From G963668655 sp963668655 (GTDB lineage: Bacteria > Myxococcota_A > SURF-8): DNA of 64,000 bases. The translations under genes were made by a program, and so were the position numbers. Below, in pieces: positions 42,377 to 51,495 of the stretch. Position 1 is the stretch's first letter; every line of letters starts with the position of its first letter. The stretch lies in the NCBI GenBank assembly GCA_963668655.2, contig CAXXPQ010000004.1, positions 1 to 64,000 on the forward strand, read 5' to 3'. Below the pieces are notes generated by a model that was not told the DNA's origin, did not search any database, and worked only from the letters and a program-made list of their open reading frames with translations.

Positions 42377-43267
42377 CTATCCACGCGGGATTTTGCGAAT
42401 CCGACAAAAACCGAGCGTTAGCAGAATCAGTCCTGAAATAACCATAAGGAAAACCCGCCAATCGGCGATCGCCGTCACCAACAGGCCCGTTTTCATCAGA
42501 CGTTCCAGGTCATTCCGAGTCCCGACGGTGATCTTCAGCACCCGATTCCCGTTCGGCAATGACAGAGGAACGATTCGCCCATCTTCCATGCCGCCGAAAA
42601 TCGCCAAAGGAACATCCGGGGGAATGGTTTCGTAACTCAATCGGACGGTTTCCCGTTTCGGATTGTCGATGTCCGCTCGATTTCGGTAGATCCAACCGTC
42701 CCGAATCTTCAATTCGGCCTGTTTCAGCCATCCATCCCGAGGAAGCGTCTCCCGCCAGCCGTATAGCTCGGCATTTTCGAAATCGATTCTCAGCCTGCCG
42801 ATGTATCCCTCCCGAGTACGGATTTCCTCGGGAAGCATCTCCGGCAGGCTCTGCATATGTCCTTTCCAGACTTTGAAATCCCGCCAGTTGGGGCGTTCCG
42901 TCGTCCATTCTTGCGCGTAGGTTACCGTTCCGTCCGCGTTTTCGTGCTCCATCCAGAGAAAGCTTTCCACTTTACGCCGAATAGCCAGAAACCGCTCCCC
43001 TCCAAGGCCTACCGGATCCAGGGCCGGCTGAACAAGCATCGGCGTCCCTTCGAGAAGGACGGCGGTTCCATTCGGGACGGAGGGTTTCTCGATATGGTTG
43101 GTCAGAAAAACGGCGGTTCGGAATTGATAAGAGGGAAGATTCGGGAGTACGTAAAACCATGCGAAAACAACGCCCAGCAGACAAAGGAGCGCACCGAGGA
43201 AAATGATGAAAAAAGAGAATCCCCGCTTACCGAAACGGGGATTCAGAGTTTTGCTTTCGGATGTCAT
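42377..43267 (-). CDS. TMEM43/DUF1625 family membrane protein
   Basis: The predicted product is 296 residues. An N-terminal helix (about 16-43, FSFFIIFLGALLCLLGVVFA) and a C-terminal helix (about 268-287) enclose a large domain outside the cytoplasm. The family marks are FLTNHIEKPSVPNGTAVLLEG, LDPVGLGGERFLAIRRKVES with the RRKVE(x)W pattern of LUMA/TMEM43 proteins, and WNPMGL-like spacing. The eukaryotic relative sits in the inner nuclear membrane; bacterial members have no known role. It follows rpoD by 61 bases on the same strand, so it may belong to the end of that operon. Confidence 0.87.
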   Translation of the reverse strand: MTSESKTLNPRFGKRGFSFFIIFLGALLCLLGVVFAWFYVLPNLPSYQFRTAVFLTNHIEKPSVPNGTAVLLEGTPMLVQPALDPVGLGGERFLAIRRKVESFLWMEHENADGTVTYAQEWTTERPNWRDFKVWKGHMQSLPEMLPEEIRTREGYIGRLRIDFENAELYGWRETLPRDGWLKQAELKIRDGWIYRNRADIDNPKRETVRLSYETIPPDVPLAIFGGMEDGRIVPLSLPNGNRVLKITVGTRNDLERLMKTGLLVTAIADWRVFLMVISGLILLTLGFCRIRKIPRG

Positions 43268-43328
43268 CGGACCGCACCGGGATGAATTTCGGAAAAAGCT
43301 CCTTTTTTCAAGATCGCCGGAATGGGGC

Positions 43329-45074
43329 TCATCCGTCGATGAAACTCTTCAGTTTGTTCGACCGGGATGAATGCCGCAGTTTCTTCAGCGCCTTGGCCTC
43401 GATCTGCCGAATCCGCTCCCGCGTGACTTCGAAGTTCTGCCCGACTTCCTCCAGAGTATGGTCGGAACGTTCGCCGATGCCGAAGCGCATGCGCAGAACC
43501 TTCTCTTCCCGCGGCGTCAGGGTGGAAAGCACCTTGCGCGTCTGCTCGGAGAGGTTCATGTTGATGACGGCCTCGGACGGGGAGATGATCTGCTTGTCCT
43601 CGATGAAATCGCCCAGGTGGCTGTCCTCTTCCTCGCCGATGGGCGTTTCCAGGGAAATCGGTTCCTTGGCGATTTTCAGCACCTTGCGTACCTTGTCCAC
43701 CGGAAGATCCATACGCTCTCCGATCTCTTCGGGTGTCGGCTCCCGGCCGATTTCCTGCACCAGATGGCGGGAGGTGCGGATCAGTTTATTGATGGTTTCG
43801 ATCATGTGGACGGGAATTCGAATGGTGCGGGCCTGGTCCGCGATGGCGCGAGTGATGGCCTGGCGGATCCACCAAGTGGCGTAGGTGGAGAATTTGTATC
43901 CCCGTTGATATTCGAATTTGTCCACGGCCTTCATCAGACCGATGTTGCCTTCCTGAATCAGATCCAGAAATTGCAAGCCGCGATTGGTGTATTTCTTGGC
44001 GATGGAAACCACCAGCCGGAGATTGGCCTCCACCAACTCGGACTTGGCTCGCTCGGCCTGACGCTTGCCGTGCAGAATTTCCTCGTAGGTGACTTTGATA
44101 TCCTCCAGGGAGAGGTTCGTTTCCTTTTCGATCTCCGCCTGTTTCTCCTCGGCCGACAGGAACAGGAATTCGACCTTTTCCAGCTTTTCACGGGAAAGCT
44201 TCATCTTTTTCAGGATGCGGGCCTCGGCGGAACGCCGCTTGTAATACTGCTTCATGTTCTCGCAGAATTCCTTGTACCCGATCCCGATCAACTGTTCGGC
44301 CTGACGGTATTCTCTTTCGATTTCGGCCGCGCGGTCGTTGAAGATCTTCATCCGCTGGACGATCCGATCGATCTGCTTTTTATTGAGCACGATATCCTTC
44401 AGCAAGTCCTTCAGGCTGTTGCTGATCGCGCTCAATTGATCCTGAAAACGATTTTGCTGGCGCTCCGTGGGAGAAACCATGGCGGAAAACTTCTGGATGA
44501 GGTTCCGCCGATCGCGGTCCAGTTTGCGAATCCGGTCGATCAGCCCGATCAGCCGTTCGGCCAAGAGATCCTCGTTGACCTCGTTTTCCTCCTCGTCGGG
44601 ATCTCCTTTCAGAATTTCCCGGGCTCGCACGCGATTGCTTTTCAGCTTTTCGGCGATGGAAAGCACTTCGGAGATCGCCAGGGGAGAATCCAGAACCACG
44701 TCCAGGATTTTCTGTTCTCCGGCCTCGATCCGTTTGGCGATGGCGACTTCCCCCTCGCGCGTGAGGAGCGAAACCGATCCCATCTTCCGAAGATACATGC
44801 GAACGGGATCGCTGGTGGAAGTCCCCGTATCCTCCTCGACTTCCTCCGAGCCGTCCTCGTCGTTATCGGACTTTTTGCCCGAATAATTTTCTTTTTTGTC
44901 CACGACCTCGATTTTCAGGTCGGCCATCATGACCATGATGTCGTCCAGATCCTCTGGAGAAACCTTCTCGCCGGGCAAGGCGTCGTTGATATCCCGGTAC
45001 GTGAGATACCCGGCGTCCTTGCCTTTTTCGATCAGCTTATCCAGGTTGATCGCTTCATTCTTGTCGTCCGGCAT
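43329..45074 (-). CDS. rpoD: RNA polymerase primary sigma factor
   Basis: The predicted product is 581 residues. It has region 1.1 (1-75), region 1.2 (DPVRMYLRKMGSVSLLTREG), the non-conserved region between 1.2 and 2, region 2 (ELVEANLRLVVSIAKKYTNR, GNIGLMKAVDKFEYQRGYKF, STYATWWIRQAITRAIADQA), region 3 (VRKVLKIAKEPISLETPIGE) and region 4 (TLEEVGQNFEVTRERIRQIE, ALKKLR). The ATG at 45074 is chosen; a GTG at 45086 is equally possible. It follows dnaG by 19 bases, the usual macromolecular-synthesis order, although rpsU is not present. It recognises the TTGACA/TATAAT promoters listed here. Confidence 0.97.
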   Translation of the reverse strand: MPDDKNEAINLDKLIEKGKDAGYLTYRDINDALPGEKVSPEDLDDIMVMMADLKIEVVDKKENYSGKKSDNDEDGSEEVEEDTGTSTSDPVRMYLRKMGSVSLLTREGEVAIAKRIEAGEQKILDVVLDSPLAISEVLSIAEKLKSNRVRAREILKGDPDEEENEVNEDLLAERLIGLIDRIRKLDRDRRNLIQKFSAMVSPTERQQNRFQDQLSAISNSLKDLLKDIVLNKKQIDRIVQRMKIFNDRAAEIEREYRQAEQLIGIGYKEFCENMKQYYKRRSAEARILKKMKLSREKLEKVEFLFLSAEEKQAEIEKETNLSLEDIKVTYEEILHGKRQAERAKSELVEANLRLVVSIAKKYTNRGLQFLDLIQEGNIGLMKAVDKFEYQRGYKFSTYATWWIRQAITRAIADQARTIRIPVHMIETINKLIRTSRHLVQEIGREPTPEEIGERMDLPVDKVRKVLKIAKEPISLETPIGEEEDSHLGDFIEDKQIISPSEAVINMNLSEQTRKVLSTLTPREEKVLRMRFGIGERSDHTLEEVGQNFEVTRERIRQIEAKALKKLRHSSRSNKLKSFIDG

Positions 45075-45093
45075 GTGTCGGTTCACCTTCGCT

Positions 45094-46899
45094 TCAAGAG
45101 TGGTTGATCCGTTCGCTTTTCAGATCCTGCAATTTTTTGTACAGTTCAATCAAGTCCGCGCTCCGGTCCGCGCCATCGCTCCGAGCCATTTCCGTTTTCA
45201 TGCGATCGATCTCCTCTTCGAGCTCGATCAGTTCCAGCGTCACCAGACACCCCTTATAGTGTTTGACAGCCTCATCGGCCAGGTATTCCATTTTATTGAA
45301 AACGATTTTACCGAAGCGTTTCTTTTCTTCTTCCGTAGAAAGTCTTCCGAGCAGTTTTTCCGGGTGAATCCGCTCTCCGTTTTCCAGGGAATCGAGCAGC
45401 GCGTTCGCGATCTCGCGAAACGCCGGAGACTTGAAACGATTGACCGTATTGTCCGCCGAGAAACGGGCGGAAACCGATTCCGGATTGTGAATCAAAAGCC
45501 CGATCAGCATATCCTCCACGGCGTCGTTTCGGAGAGACTCCCCGCTTTTCGTTTTCCTGATGACCGCCTCCGATGGAGCCCGTTCCCAGTTTTTTCTGGC
45601 GGTCTGGCGGCGCAAGGTCTGCAAGATCAACGGCTGACCGATCCCGAGTTTCCCGGCGATCTGTTCCACGTACAGCGTACGTTCCACCGGGTCCGCGATC
45701 TTCATCAGCATGGGTCCGACTTCATTGAGGAATTCGGAGACTCCTCTCGGATCCTTATCCGATTGAGTGTACCGATCGGAAAGCCAGATGTCAAATAGAT
45801 ATTCCGCTCCGGAAATCCGTTCCTCCATGGCCTCCTGGCCGCGGTCGCGCAGGAAGGAATCCGGGTCGTGGCCGTCCGGCAGCATCACCGCCCGGGCGTT
45901 GACGGATTCGGAAAGAAACAGGTCCAGCGACTTGAACATGGCCTTTTTTCCCGCCGCGTCGCCGTCGTAGAGCAGAATCAGGTTCTTGCTCATGCGCTTC
46001 AGCAGGCGAATCTGCCAGTCCGTAAGCGCCGTTCCCAGGGAGGCCATGGTTTCGTCGAATCCGTGCTGGTGCATCATGACGACATCGATGTTGCCTTCCA
46101 CCAGAATCGCCCGCTGCTTTCGGGATACGTTCGCGCGCGCGGCGTGATAGCCGAACAGACTGCGGCTTTTGTCGTAAACCGGCGAGGCGCTGCTGTTGAT
46201 GTACTTGGCGGATTCGTCGGCGTCCAGGGTGCGTCCGCCGAAACCGATGACCCGGTTGTTCTGCATGATGATCGGGAACATCAGGCGGTTTCGAAAACGA
46301 TCGTACATCCCCCCCCGTTTGCCCTGGAGAATCAACCCGGCTTTTTCAAGAACGTGCGAGGAAACCCCTTTTTTCTGAAGCGCCTTTTCCAGCCCGTCCC
46401 AGGCGTCCAAAGCGTACCCAAGGCGGAAAACACGAACCATCTCATCGGAAATCCCCCGCTTTTGCAGATAGTTGCGAGCCTTCAGCCCCACGTCGCCCCG
46501 AATGAGCTGCTGTTCGAAATACTCGGCGGCCAAAAGGTTGGCTTCGTAAATCCGCTCTTTTTCGCTGAGCGTCCTCCGATCCTGCTCCGTCATCTCCCTG
46601 GCCTGGGGAAGTTCCACACCCGCCCGTTCGGCAAGCTGACGGACGGCTTCCGGGAAGGACAGATTCTCGATGGCCATCAGAAATTGAATCGCCCGGCCGT
46701 GGGCGTTGCAGCCGAAACAGTAATAAAACCCTTCCTCGTCGTTCACGCTGAAGCTCGGAGCCGTTTCCTTGTGAAAAGGACACACGCCCTTCCAGTTGCG
46801 CCCGGCGCGCTTCAGTTCCACGTACTGTCCGATCAGTTCGGCCAGACTGATGCGTTCCTGGATTTCCTCCAGAATATGTTCCGGTATTTTTACGTACAT
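45094..46899 (-). CDS. dnaG: DNA primase
   Basis: The predicted product is 601 residues. The CHC2 zinc finger is complete (Cys40, His43, Cys61, Cys64 in GVCPFHKETAPSFS and YYCFGCNAHG). The TOPRIM domain has AILVEGNIDVVMMHQHGFDE and LILLYDGDAAGKKAMFKSLD, with the acidic metal site. The C-terminal helicase-binding part is helical and Glu/Lys-rich, and less conserved. It makes RNA primers for replication. It lies between the pilT-like gene (42 bases upstream) and rpoD. Confidence 0.97.
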   Translation of the reverse strand: MYVKIPEHILEEIQERISLAELIGQYVELKRAGRNWKGVCPFHKETAPSFSVNDEEGFYYCFGCNAHGRAIQFLMAIENLSFPEAVRQLAERAGVELPQAREMTEQDRRTLSEKERIYEANLLAAEYFEQQLIRGDVGLKARNYLQKRGISDEMVRVFRLGYALDAWDGLEKALQKKGVSSHVLEKAGLILQGKRGGMYDRFRNRLMFPIIMQNNRVIGFGGRTLDADESAKYINSSASPVYDKSRSLFGYHAARANVSRKQRAILVEGNIDVVMMHQHGFDETMASLGTALTDWQIRLLKRMSKNLILLYDGDAAGKKAMFKSLDLFLSESVNARAVMLPDGHDPDSFLRDRGQEAMEERISGAEYLFDIWLSDRYTQSDKDPRGVSEFLNEVGPMLMKIADPVERTLYVEQIAGKLGIGQPLILQTLRRQTARKNWERAPSEAVIRKTKSGESLRNDAVEDMLIGLLIHNPESVSARFSADNTVNRFKSPAFREIANALLDSLENGERIHPEKLLGRLSTEEEKKRFGKIVFNKMEYLADEAVKHYKGCLVTLELIELEEEIDRMKTEMARSDGADRSADLIELYKKLQDLKSERINHS

Positions 46900-46941
46900 G
46901 GAAGGAAACTCACCGATTTCAAGCCCTTAGATTGTAAACGA

Positions 46942-48426
46942 CTAGCCGGAAACGTGCTCGTTCGGAGGTTCGAAGGAAATCCCCGCCGCGCTGAATTGTC
47001 GCAGAATCTCCGCCTTGTCCACGGCCTTCATATAGGCTTCCTGGGGTTGGACGAGATCCTGGGCGACCAGCCGCACCAGTTCTTCCGTCAACAGTTGCAT
47101 GCCGATGGATTTTCCCGTCTGCATCATGTTGAGGATCTGGTGCGTCTTCTGTTCGCGGATCAGGTTGGCGACGGAAGGCGTGATGATAAGCACCTCCAGA
47201 GCGGCGATGCGACCGCCGCCTTTCTTTTTCAACAGCGTCTGGGCGACAACGGCTTTCAATGACTCTGCCAGCATGTAACGGATCTGGGTCTGCTCTTCCG
47301 TGGGATAGATATCGATGATCCGGTTGATGGTGGAGGTCGCCGTGGTGGTGTGCAGGGTTCCGAAAACCAGATGTCCCGTATTGGCCGTTTCCAACGCCGT
47401 GGAGATCGTCTCCAGATCGCGCATTTCCCCCACGAGCACCACGTCCGGATCCTCCCGCAGGGCGTCGCGCAGCGCGTTCTTGAATCCCGTGGTATGCCGT
47501 CCCACCTCGCGCTGATGAACCAGACAACGCCGGTTGCGATGCAGAAATTCGATGGGCGCCTCGATGGTCAGGATGTGATCCGCGCGGGTCTGGTTGACCA
47601 AATCGATGACCGCCGCCAGCGTGGTGGATTTTCCCGAACCCGTGGGGCCGGTGACGAGAACCATGCCCTTGGGAAGTTCGGCCAAGCGTCGAACGGCTTC
47701 CGGCAGGTTCAACTGATCGGCGGAAAGCACCTCGGAGGGAATCACGCGGATGGCCGCCGAGATCCCGCGGTGCTCCCGGAAGACATTGAATCGGAAACGC
47801 GCCAGCCCTTCTATTTCGTATGCGAAATCGCAACTTCCGCTTTCCTGAAAGGTTTGCTTTTCCTCTTCCCGCAGAAGCTCGAAAAGGATTCCCTCAAGAT
47901 CCCCGGTGGTAAACAACTGCCCGCCGCCCGGTTCCTTCAGATCCCCGTCCACGCGATAGATGGGACGGCAGTCGGAACACAGATGAAGATCGGACGCCCG
48001 ATACTGAATCATCTTGGCCAGAAATGCGTCCACTTTGTTTTTCAACTCGATCGACGTCGCCTGAGCATCCGCCTTTCTCTGCGGCTGTTTCTGACTTGGA
48101 GCCACGCCATCCGTCAAAGCGTCGTTGCGCGCCACATGGGCGAACGCCACCTCCGCGCCGTCTCCGACCAGATGTCCCAGAACGTTGAACGTAAGATCCC
48201 AGGTCGAATACTGGAAAAGGATTTTTCCGTTTTTCTCCAGTTCCTTTTTCTGGCCGTCCGAAAGAATCTCCAGCAGCGCGCCCTTGATCTGTGCGGCCTT
48301 GATGATTTTTCCGATTTCCTCGCCGCCGGATTCCAGCTCAATCACCGGCCGCCGTTCCGGTTTCAGAATCAGCTTTCTCGCGTGACGATCAACGGCGACT
48401 TTTAAATAGGGATCGATCGAAGCCAT
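46942..48426 (-). CDS. PilT-like retraction ATPase with duplicated N-terminal domain
   Basis: The predicted product is 494 residues. From about 128 on it is a PilT-type ATPase: MIQYRASDLHLCSDCRPIYR (N-domain), Walker A GPTGSGKSTTLAAVI, the Asp box GEMRDLETISTALETANTGH, the His box FGTLHTTTATSTINRIIDIY and the MQTGKSIGMQLL tail. Residues 1-110 repeat the N-domain layout in degenerate form (YLKVAVDRHARKLILKPERR, LLEILSDGQKKELEKNGKIL), so the N-domain seems doubled. PilT powers type IV pilus retraction. It is the first gene of the run that includes dnaG and rpoD. Confidence 0.9.
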   Translation of the reverse strand: MASIDPYLKVAVDRHARKLILKPERRPVIELESGGEEIGKIIKAAQIKGALLEILSDGQKKELEKNGKILFQYSTWDLTFNVLGHLVGDGAEVAFAHVARNDALTDGVAPSQKQPQRKADAQATSIELKNKVDAFLAKMIQYRASDLHLCSDCRPIYRVDGDLKEPGGGQLFTTGDLEGILFELLREEEKQTFQESGSCDFAYEIEGLARFRFNVFREHRGISAAIRVIPSEVLSADQLNLPEAVRRLAELPKGMVLVTGPTGSGKSTTLAAVIDLVNQTRADHILTIEAPIEFLHRNRRCLVHQREVGRHTTGFKNALRDALREDPDVVLVGEMRDLETISTALETANTGHLVFGTLHTTTATSTINRIIDIYPTEEQTQIRYMLAESLKAVVAQTLLKKKGGGRIAALEVLIITPSVANLIREQKTHQILNMMQTGKSIGMQLLTEELVRLVAQDLVQPQEAYMKAVDKAEILRQFSAAGISFEPPNEHVSG

Positions 48427-48897
48427 CTAGGAACTCCCCTTGAATCCATGGTTGGACCGAGTGAAAAAACCGAAAAAGGATACCATAATTCGATCGTCGA
48501 ATCCGCCAGAAATCTTCTCTTTTTTACATGGCGATCCATCGGACGGTAAAGACGAGATGCGATTTCCGGTTTCGGATGGACGGAATGCCCCCGTAATCGG
48601 CGAAAACGGATCGGCGGATCTCCTTCGGAAAACCGATGACGCACTGGAGCGCGGATTGACGCAAGGCGACATAAACTCAATGATTTTCGTGGTTTTCAAG
48701 ATCGGAGCACTTGACGGATTCATGGGTTCGTGATAGATTTCTACCCAACTCGGAACAGTGTTTCACCCGAAGCTATCATTTGTAGAACAAGGCGCGGCGT
48801 TCTCACCCTAAGGGGTCGAGGCCGTGAAAAAAGACCAACCGTACCGATAAGCGTGTTTTTCAAGGAACGATTTTCACTGGGAAAAGGAGAAGAGACC
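48427..48897. other. Divergent intergenic region
   Basis: Between the pilT-like gene (minus) and the lipoprotein (plus). It holds the promoter at 48711-48739 and about 150 bases of leader after it. No gene was found in the remaining part. Confidence 0.55.
48711..48739 (+). promoter_or_regulatory. Sigma70-type promoter of the export cluster
   Basis: TTGACG, 17-base spacer, TAGATT. The predicted start near 48746 leaves a leader of about 150 bases before the lipoprotein ATG. Confidence 0.55.
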
Positions 48898-49710
48898 ATG
48901 CAGAAACAATTCATCATCAGTTTGCTTGCCGTTTTGATTCTCGGCTTGTTCATGTGGGGCTGCGGAGACGACAGCGAAGATAACGACGACGTCGTGGAGC
49001 CTGGCACCTTCAAAGCCATCGTCGTGGATTTCCAGAGCGACAACATCGTTCCCGGAACGAAATGCTGGGTGTTGGACAACAGCACCGGAGAACCCATCCA
49101 GAACGACCCGCAAACGGTCAATGACAAAGGATACATCGAGTTCACCAACATGCCTTCGGAAGAAGGAGCCAAGGTCGGCTTCAAGTGTTTCGACACGGAG
49201 GACAATTCCGTCAACACCTACCAGTTCCACATCGACGCCAACGCCCAGGACGAAAAACTGTGGCTGGTCAGTGACACGCTTTATGAAATGGGACCGAAAC
49301 TCGCCCAGCTCGGCATCGATACCGAAAAAGGCATTCTCGCCGGCGGCGTCTATTGGGTGAACGACGCGGATGAAGAGGAATTCATCGGCTGTTCCACGGT
49401 CGAATCTCCCGACATGACCGAAGAAGAAAATCTTGAAAACGTTCGCTATTTCAGCGACGCGCGCAAACCCATCTGCCATCCGGATGTCGGCACGACCTGC
49501 CCGACCGGACGCGATTCGCTGAACCCCAATCTCGGCTATTTCCTCGTCGGCAACATTCCCGCGGGACAAGGCAAGGTTGTCAAGGCTTATGACGCGGACG
49601 GCAACGAAATGGGCCAGACCACCATCGTGTCCTTCCCCAATTCTATCTGCATCGGCAACATCTACGCCGAGGGATACGACGCAAACCCGCAGCCCGATTC
49701 CTGTCAGTAA
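48898..49710 (+). CDS. Lipoprotein at the head of the export cluster
   Basis: The predicted product is 270 residues. The ATG at 48898 has AAGGAG at 9 bases and a lipoprotein signal (LLAVLILGLFMWGCGDDSED). The mature part starts with an acidic DDDVVEP linker, then a beta-rich domain (KAIVVDFQSDNIVPGTKCWV, YIEFTNMPSEEGAKVGFKCF) similar in style to carboxypeptidase-regulatory-like or Ig folds, and four Cys in the C-terminal half. No catalytic pattern is visible. A terminator separates it from the DUF1302 gene. It may be the periplasmic or outer-membrane partner of the exporter, or simply a highly expressed neighbour. Confidence 0.8.
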   Translation: MQKQFIISLLAVLILGLFMWGCGDDSEDNDDVVEPGTFKAIVVDFQSDNIVPGTKCWVLDNSTGEPIQNDPQTVNDKGYIEFTNMPSEEGAKVGFKCFDTEDNSVNTYQFHIDANAQDEKLWLVSDTLYEMGPKLAQLGIDTEKGILAGGVYWVNDADEEEFIGCSTVESPDMTEEENLENVRYFSDARKPICHPDVGTTCPTGRDSLNPNLGYFLVGNIPAGQGKVVKAYDADGNEMGQTTIVSFPNSICIGNIYAEGYDANPQPDSCQ

Positions 49711-49726
49711 GCAGCGCAATTTCATG

Positions 49727-49756
49727 GCCGGAACGGTCCGAACCGTCCCGGCTTTT
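49727..49756 (+). terminator. Rho-independent terminator or attenuator
   Basis: An 11-bp stem with one mismatch (GCCGGAACGGT/ACCGTCCCGGC), CCGA loop, TTTTC. It lies between the lipoprotein and DUF1302 genes, so part of the transcript probably ends here. Confidence 0.75.
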
Positions 49757-49782
49757 CAACTACTTCAGCGCGGGAGGATGGC

Positions 49783-51468
49783 GTGAAAAGGATCTTCGGA
49801 ATACTTGCCATTTCGCTGATGGCTCTCACATTTTCAATTCCGGCTTCCGGCCAGGAAAAGGAATTTCAGGCCAATGGATACATTCAAATGCAGGGCGGCG
49901 TGTTCGTCCCCCTGACCAGCCAGCTTTTCAAGGACTACGACAACACCGCATACCGGCAGGCCAAGAAAGGAGACGACTGGATTTACGATCTGGACCGTCC
50001 CTGCGATCCGGTCTTCTCGAACAGTTCCCATACCTGCTTTCCTAAAAGTCACGGAAACAAAGCGGGAAAGCTTTCCATGATGCGGGGAACCATCCAGCTT
50101 CAGGCGGACTGGAAACCCCAGGAATTCGTCTCCATCCACGCCGTGCTTCGCATGGTGGGATCCCTTAAGCTGGATTTGGATAAATACGCCCAGCCGCCGA
50201 AATACGCCGAGGGAGTGGACGCCCGGGATTACGCCAAGAACTGGGTCTGGGAAAATTATTACAACGAAGTGGATCTGCGGGAGTTTTACGTAGACGCGGA
50301 AGTCACCGACTGGCTTTCCTTCCGCCTGGGACGGCAGCAGGTTTCCTGGGGAGACGTGGGTTCCTATCGTCTGCTGGACGTCGTCAATCCGCTGGACAAT
50401 ACCTGGCATTTCGGTCCGCTGGAGTCCTTCGAGGACACGCGTATTCCGTTGTGGATGGTCAAAGCCCTGTTCGAGATGAAGAAAATCGAGCATTCGCTCG
50501 AAATCGTCTGGGTTCCGGCCATCGATCGCGACGAGGATATGGTCAACGTTCCCCTGACCTTCGTCGGCGCCTGGGGACTTCCTCTTTCCAACACGACATC
50601 GCCCTATATCATCGATGAGAAGAAATTCCTCTATCCCGGCAACGAGATCGAGGATCAACGCATCGGGTTGCGCTGGCGGGGCAACATCACCCCGGCATCG
50701 ACCTATACCCTGATCTACTATTACACGCACCAGCTCTCTCCGCCGATTCCGCTGTATTACGATCTGTACGAAGACGAAAACGGCTACTACGACGATCAAC
50801 ACATGAAAACGCTGTACCTGGGCTTTCCGCGCCAGCACATCGCCGGTTTCACCATCGACTACGCCTTCGAGAATCCCATCGGCATGGTGGCCAAACTGGA
50901 AATGGCGGTGGAGCCCAATCGCGTTTATCCGCGCCAATCGACGACGCGCTACACCGAGTACGTGGAAGGACGCGAGGATCGTATCCGATTTCAGCAGCCC
51001 GAATTCACCACCCTCAATTACGCCATCCAGTTGATGCGGCCAACCATGATCCGCTGGTTGAATCCTACCCAGAACATCCTGATGGTTCTGCAATTCTCCC
51101 ACTCGATCGTACCGGGCCTGACCGAGGAAGACAAAGTGGATGTCATCAACATCCCCGGATACAACGACGACAAGCTGGGAGCACATTCCTTCACGGGCGT
51201 TTTCGTCATGGGGACGCAGTATCTCCACGGCATGCTCGCCCCGCGGGTTGTCGTCGGCCAGATGTGGGGATGCACGGATCAAGTCTCCGGCGTCGATGCG
51301 TGCAACTATCACGGCGGTTTCGTGACGGGCCAACTGGATCTGCGCTTCGGCCAGCACTGGCGGCTCCGTTTCCAGGTCACGGATTTCTGGGCAGACGATG
51401 CGTATAAATCCATCGGCTACTTCCGCGACCGCGACGAAATCAACTTTCGGATACGTTATCAGTTCTGA
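49783..51468 (+). CDS. DUF1302 family outer-membrane beta-barrel
   Basis: The predicted product is 561 residues. The GTG start has GGAGG at 6 bases and a signal peptide ends IPASGQEKEF. The body is a barrel: FYVDAEVTDWLSFRLGRQQV, SWGDVGSYRLLDVVNPLDNT (the family signature), VPLTFVGAWGLPLSNTTSPY, and an aromatic C-terminus in DRDEINFRIRYQF, the signal for outer-membrane insertion. DUF1302 porin-like proteins are found next to DUF1329, YCF48 and MMPL genes and are thought to let hydrophobic compounds through the outer membrane. It is the first gene of the co-directional export block. Confidence 0.93.
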   Translation: MKRIFGILAISLMALTFSIPASGQEKEFQANGYIQMQGGVFVPLTSQLFKDYDNTAYRQAKKGDDWIYDLDRPCDPVFSNSSHTCFPKSHGNKAGKLSMMRGTIQLQADWKPQEFVSIHAVLRMVGSLKLDLDKYAQPPKYAEGVDARDYAKNWVWENYYNEVDLREFYVDAEVTDWLSFRLGRQQVSWGDVGSYRLLDVVNPLDNTWHFGPLESFEDTRIPLWMVKALFEMKKIEHSLEIVWVPAIDRDEDMVNVPLTFVGAWGLPLSNTTSPYIIDEKKFLYPGNEIEDQRIGLRWRGNITPASTYTLIYYYTHQLSPPIPLYYDLYEDENGYYDDQHMKTLYLGFPRQHIAGFTIDYAFENPIGMVAKLEMAVEPNRVYPRQSTTRYTEYVEGREDRIRFQQPEFTTLNYAIQLMRPTMIRWLNPTQNILMVLQFSHSIVPGLTEEDKVDVINIPGYNDDKLGAHSFTGVFVMGTQYLHGMLAPRVVVGQMWGCTDQVSGVDACNYHGGFVTGQLDLRFGQHWRLRFQVTDFWADDAYKSIGYFRDRDEINFRIRYQF

Positions 51469-51495
51469 GAGAACGATAAAAAGAAAGGGGCAGAT

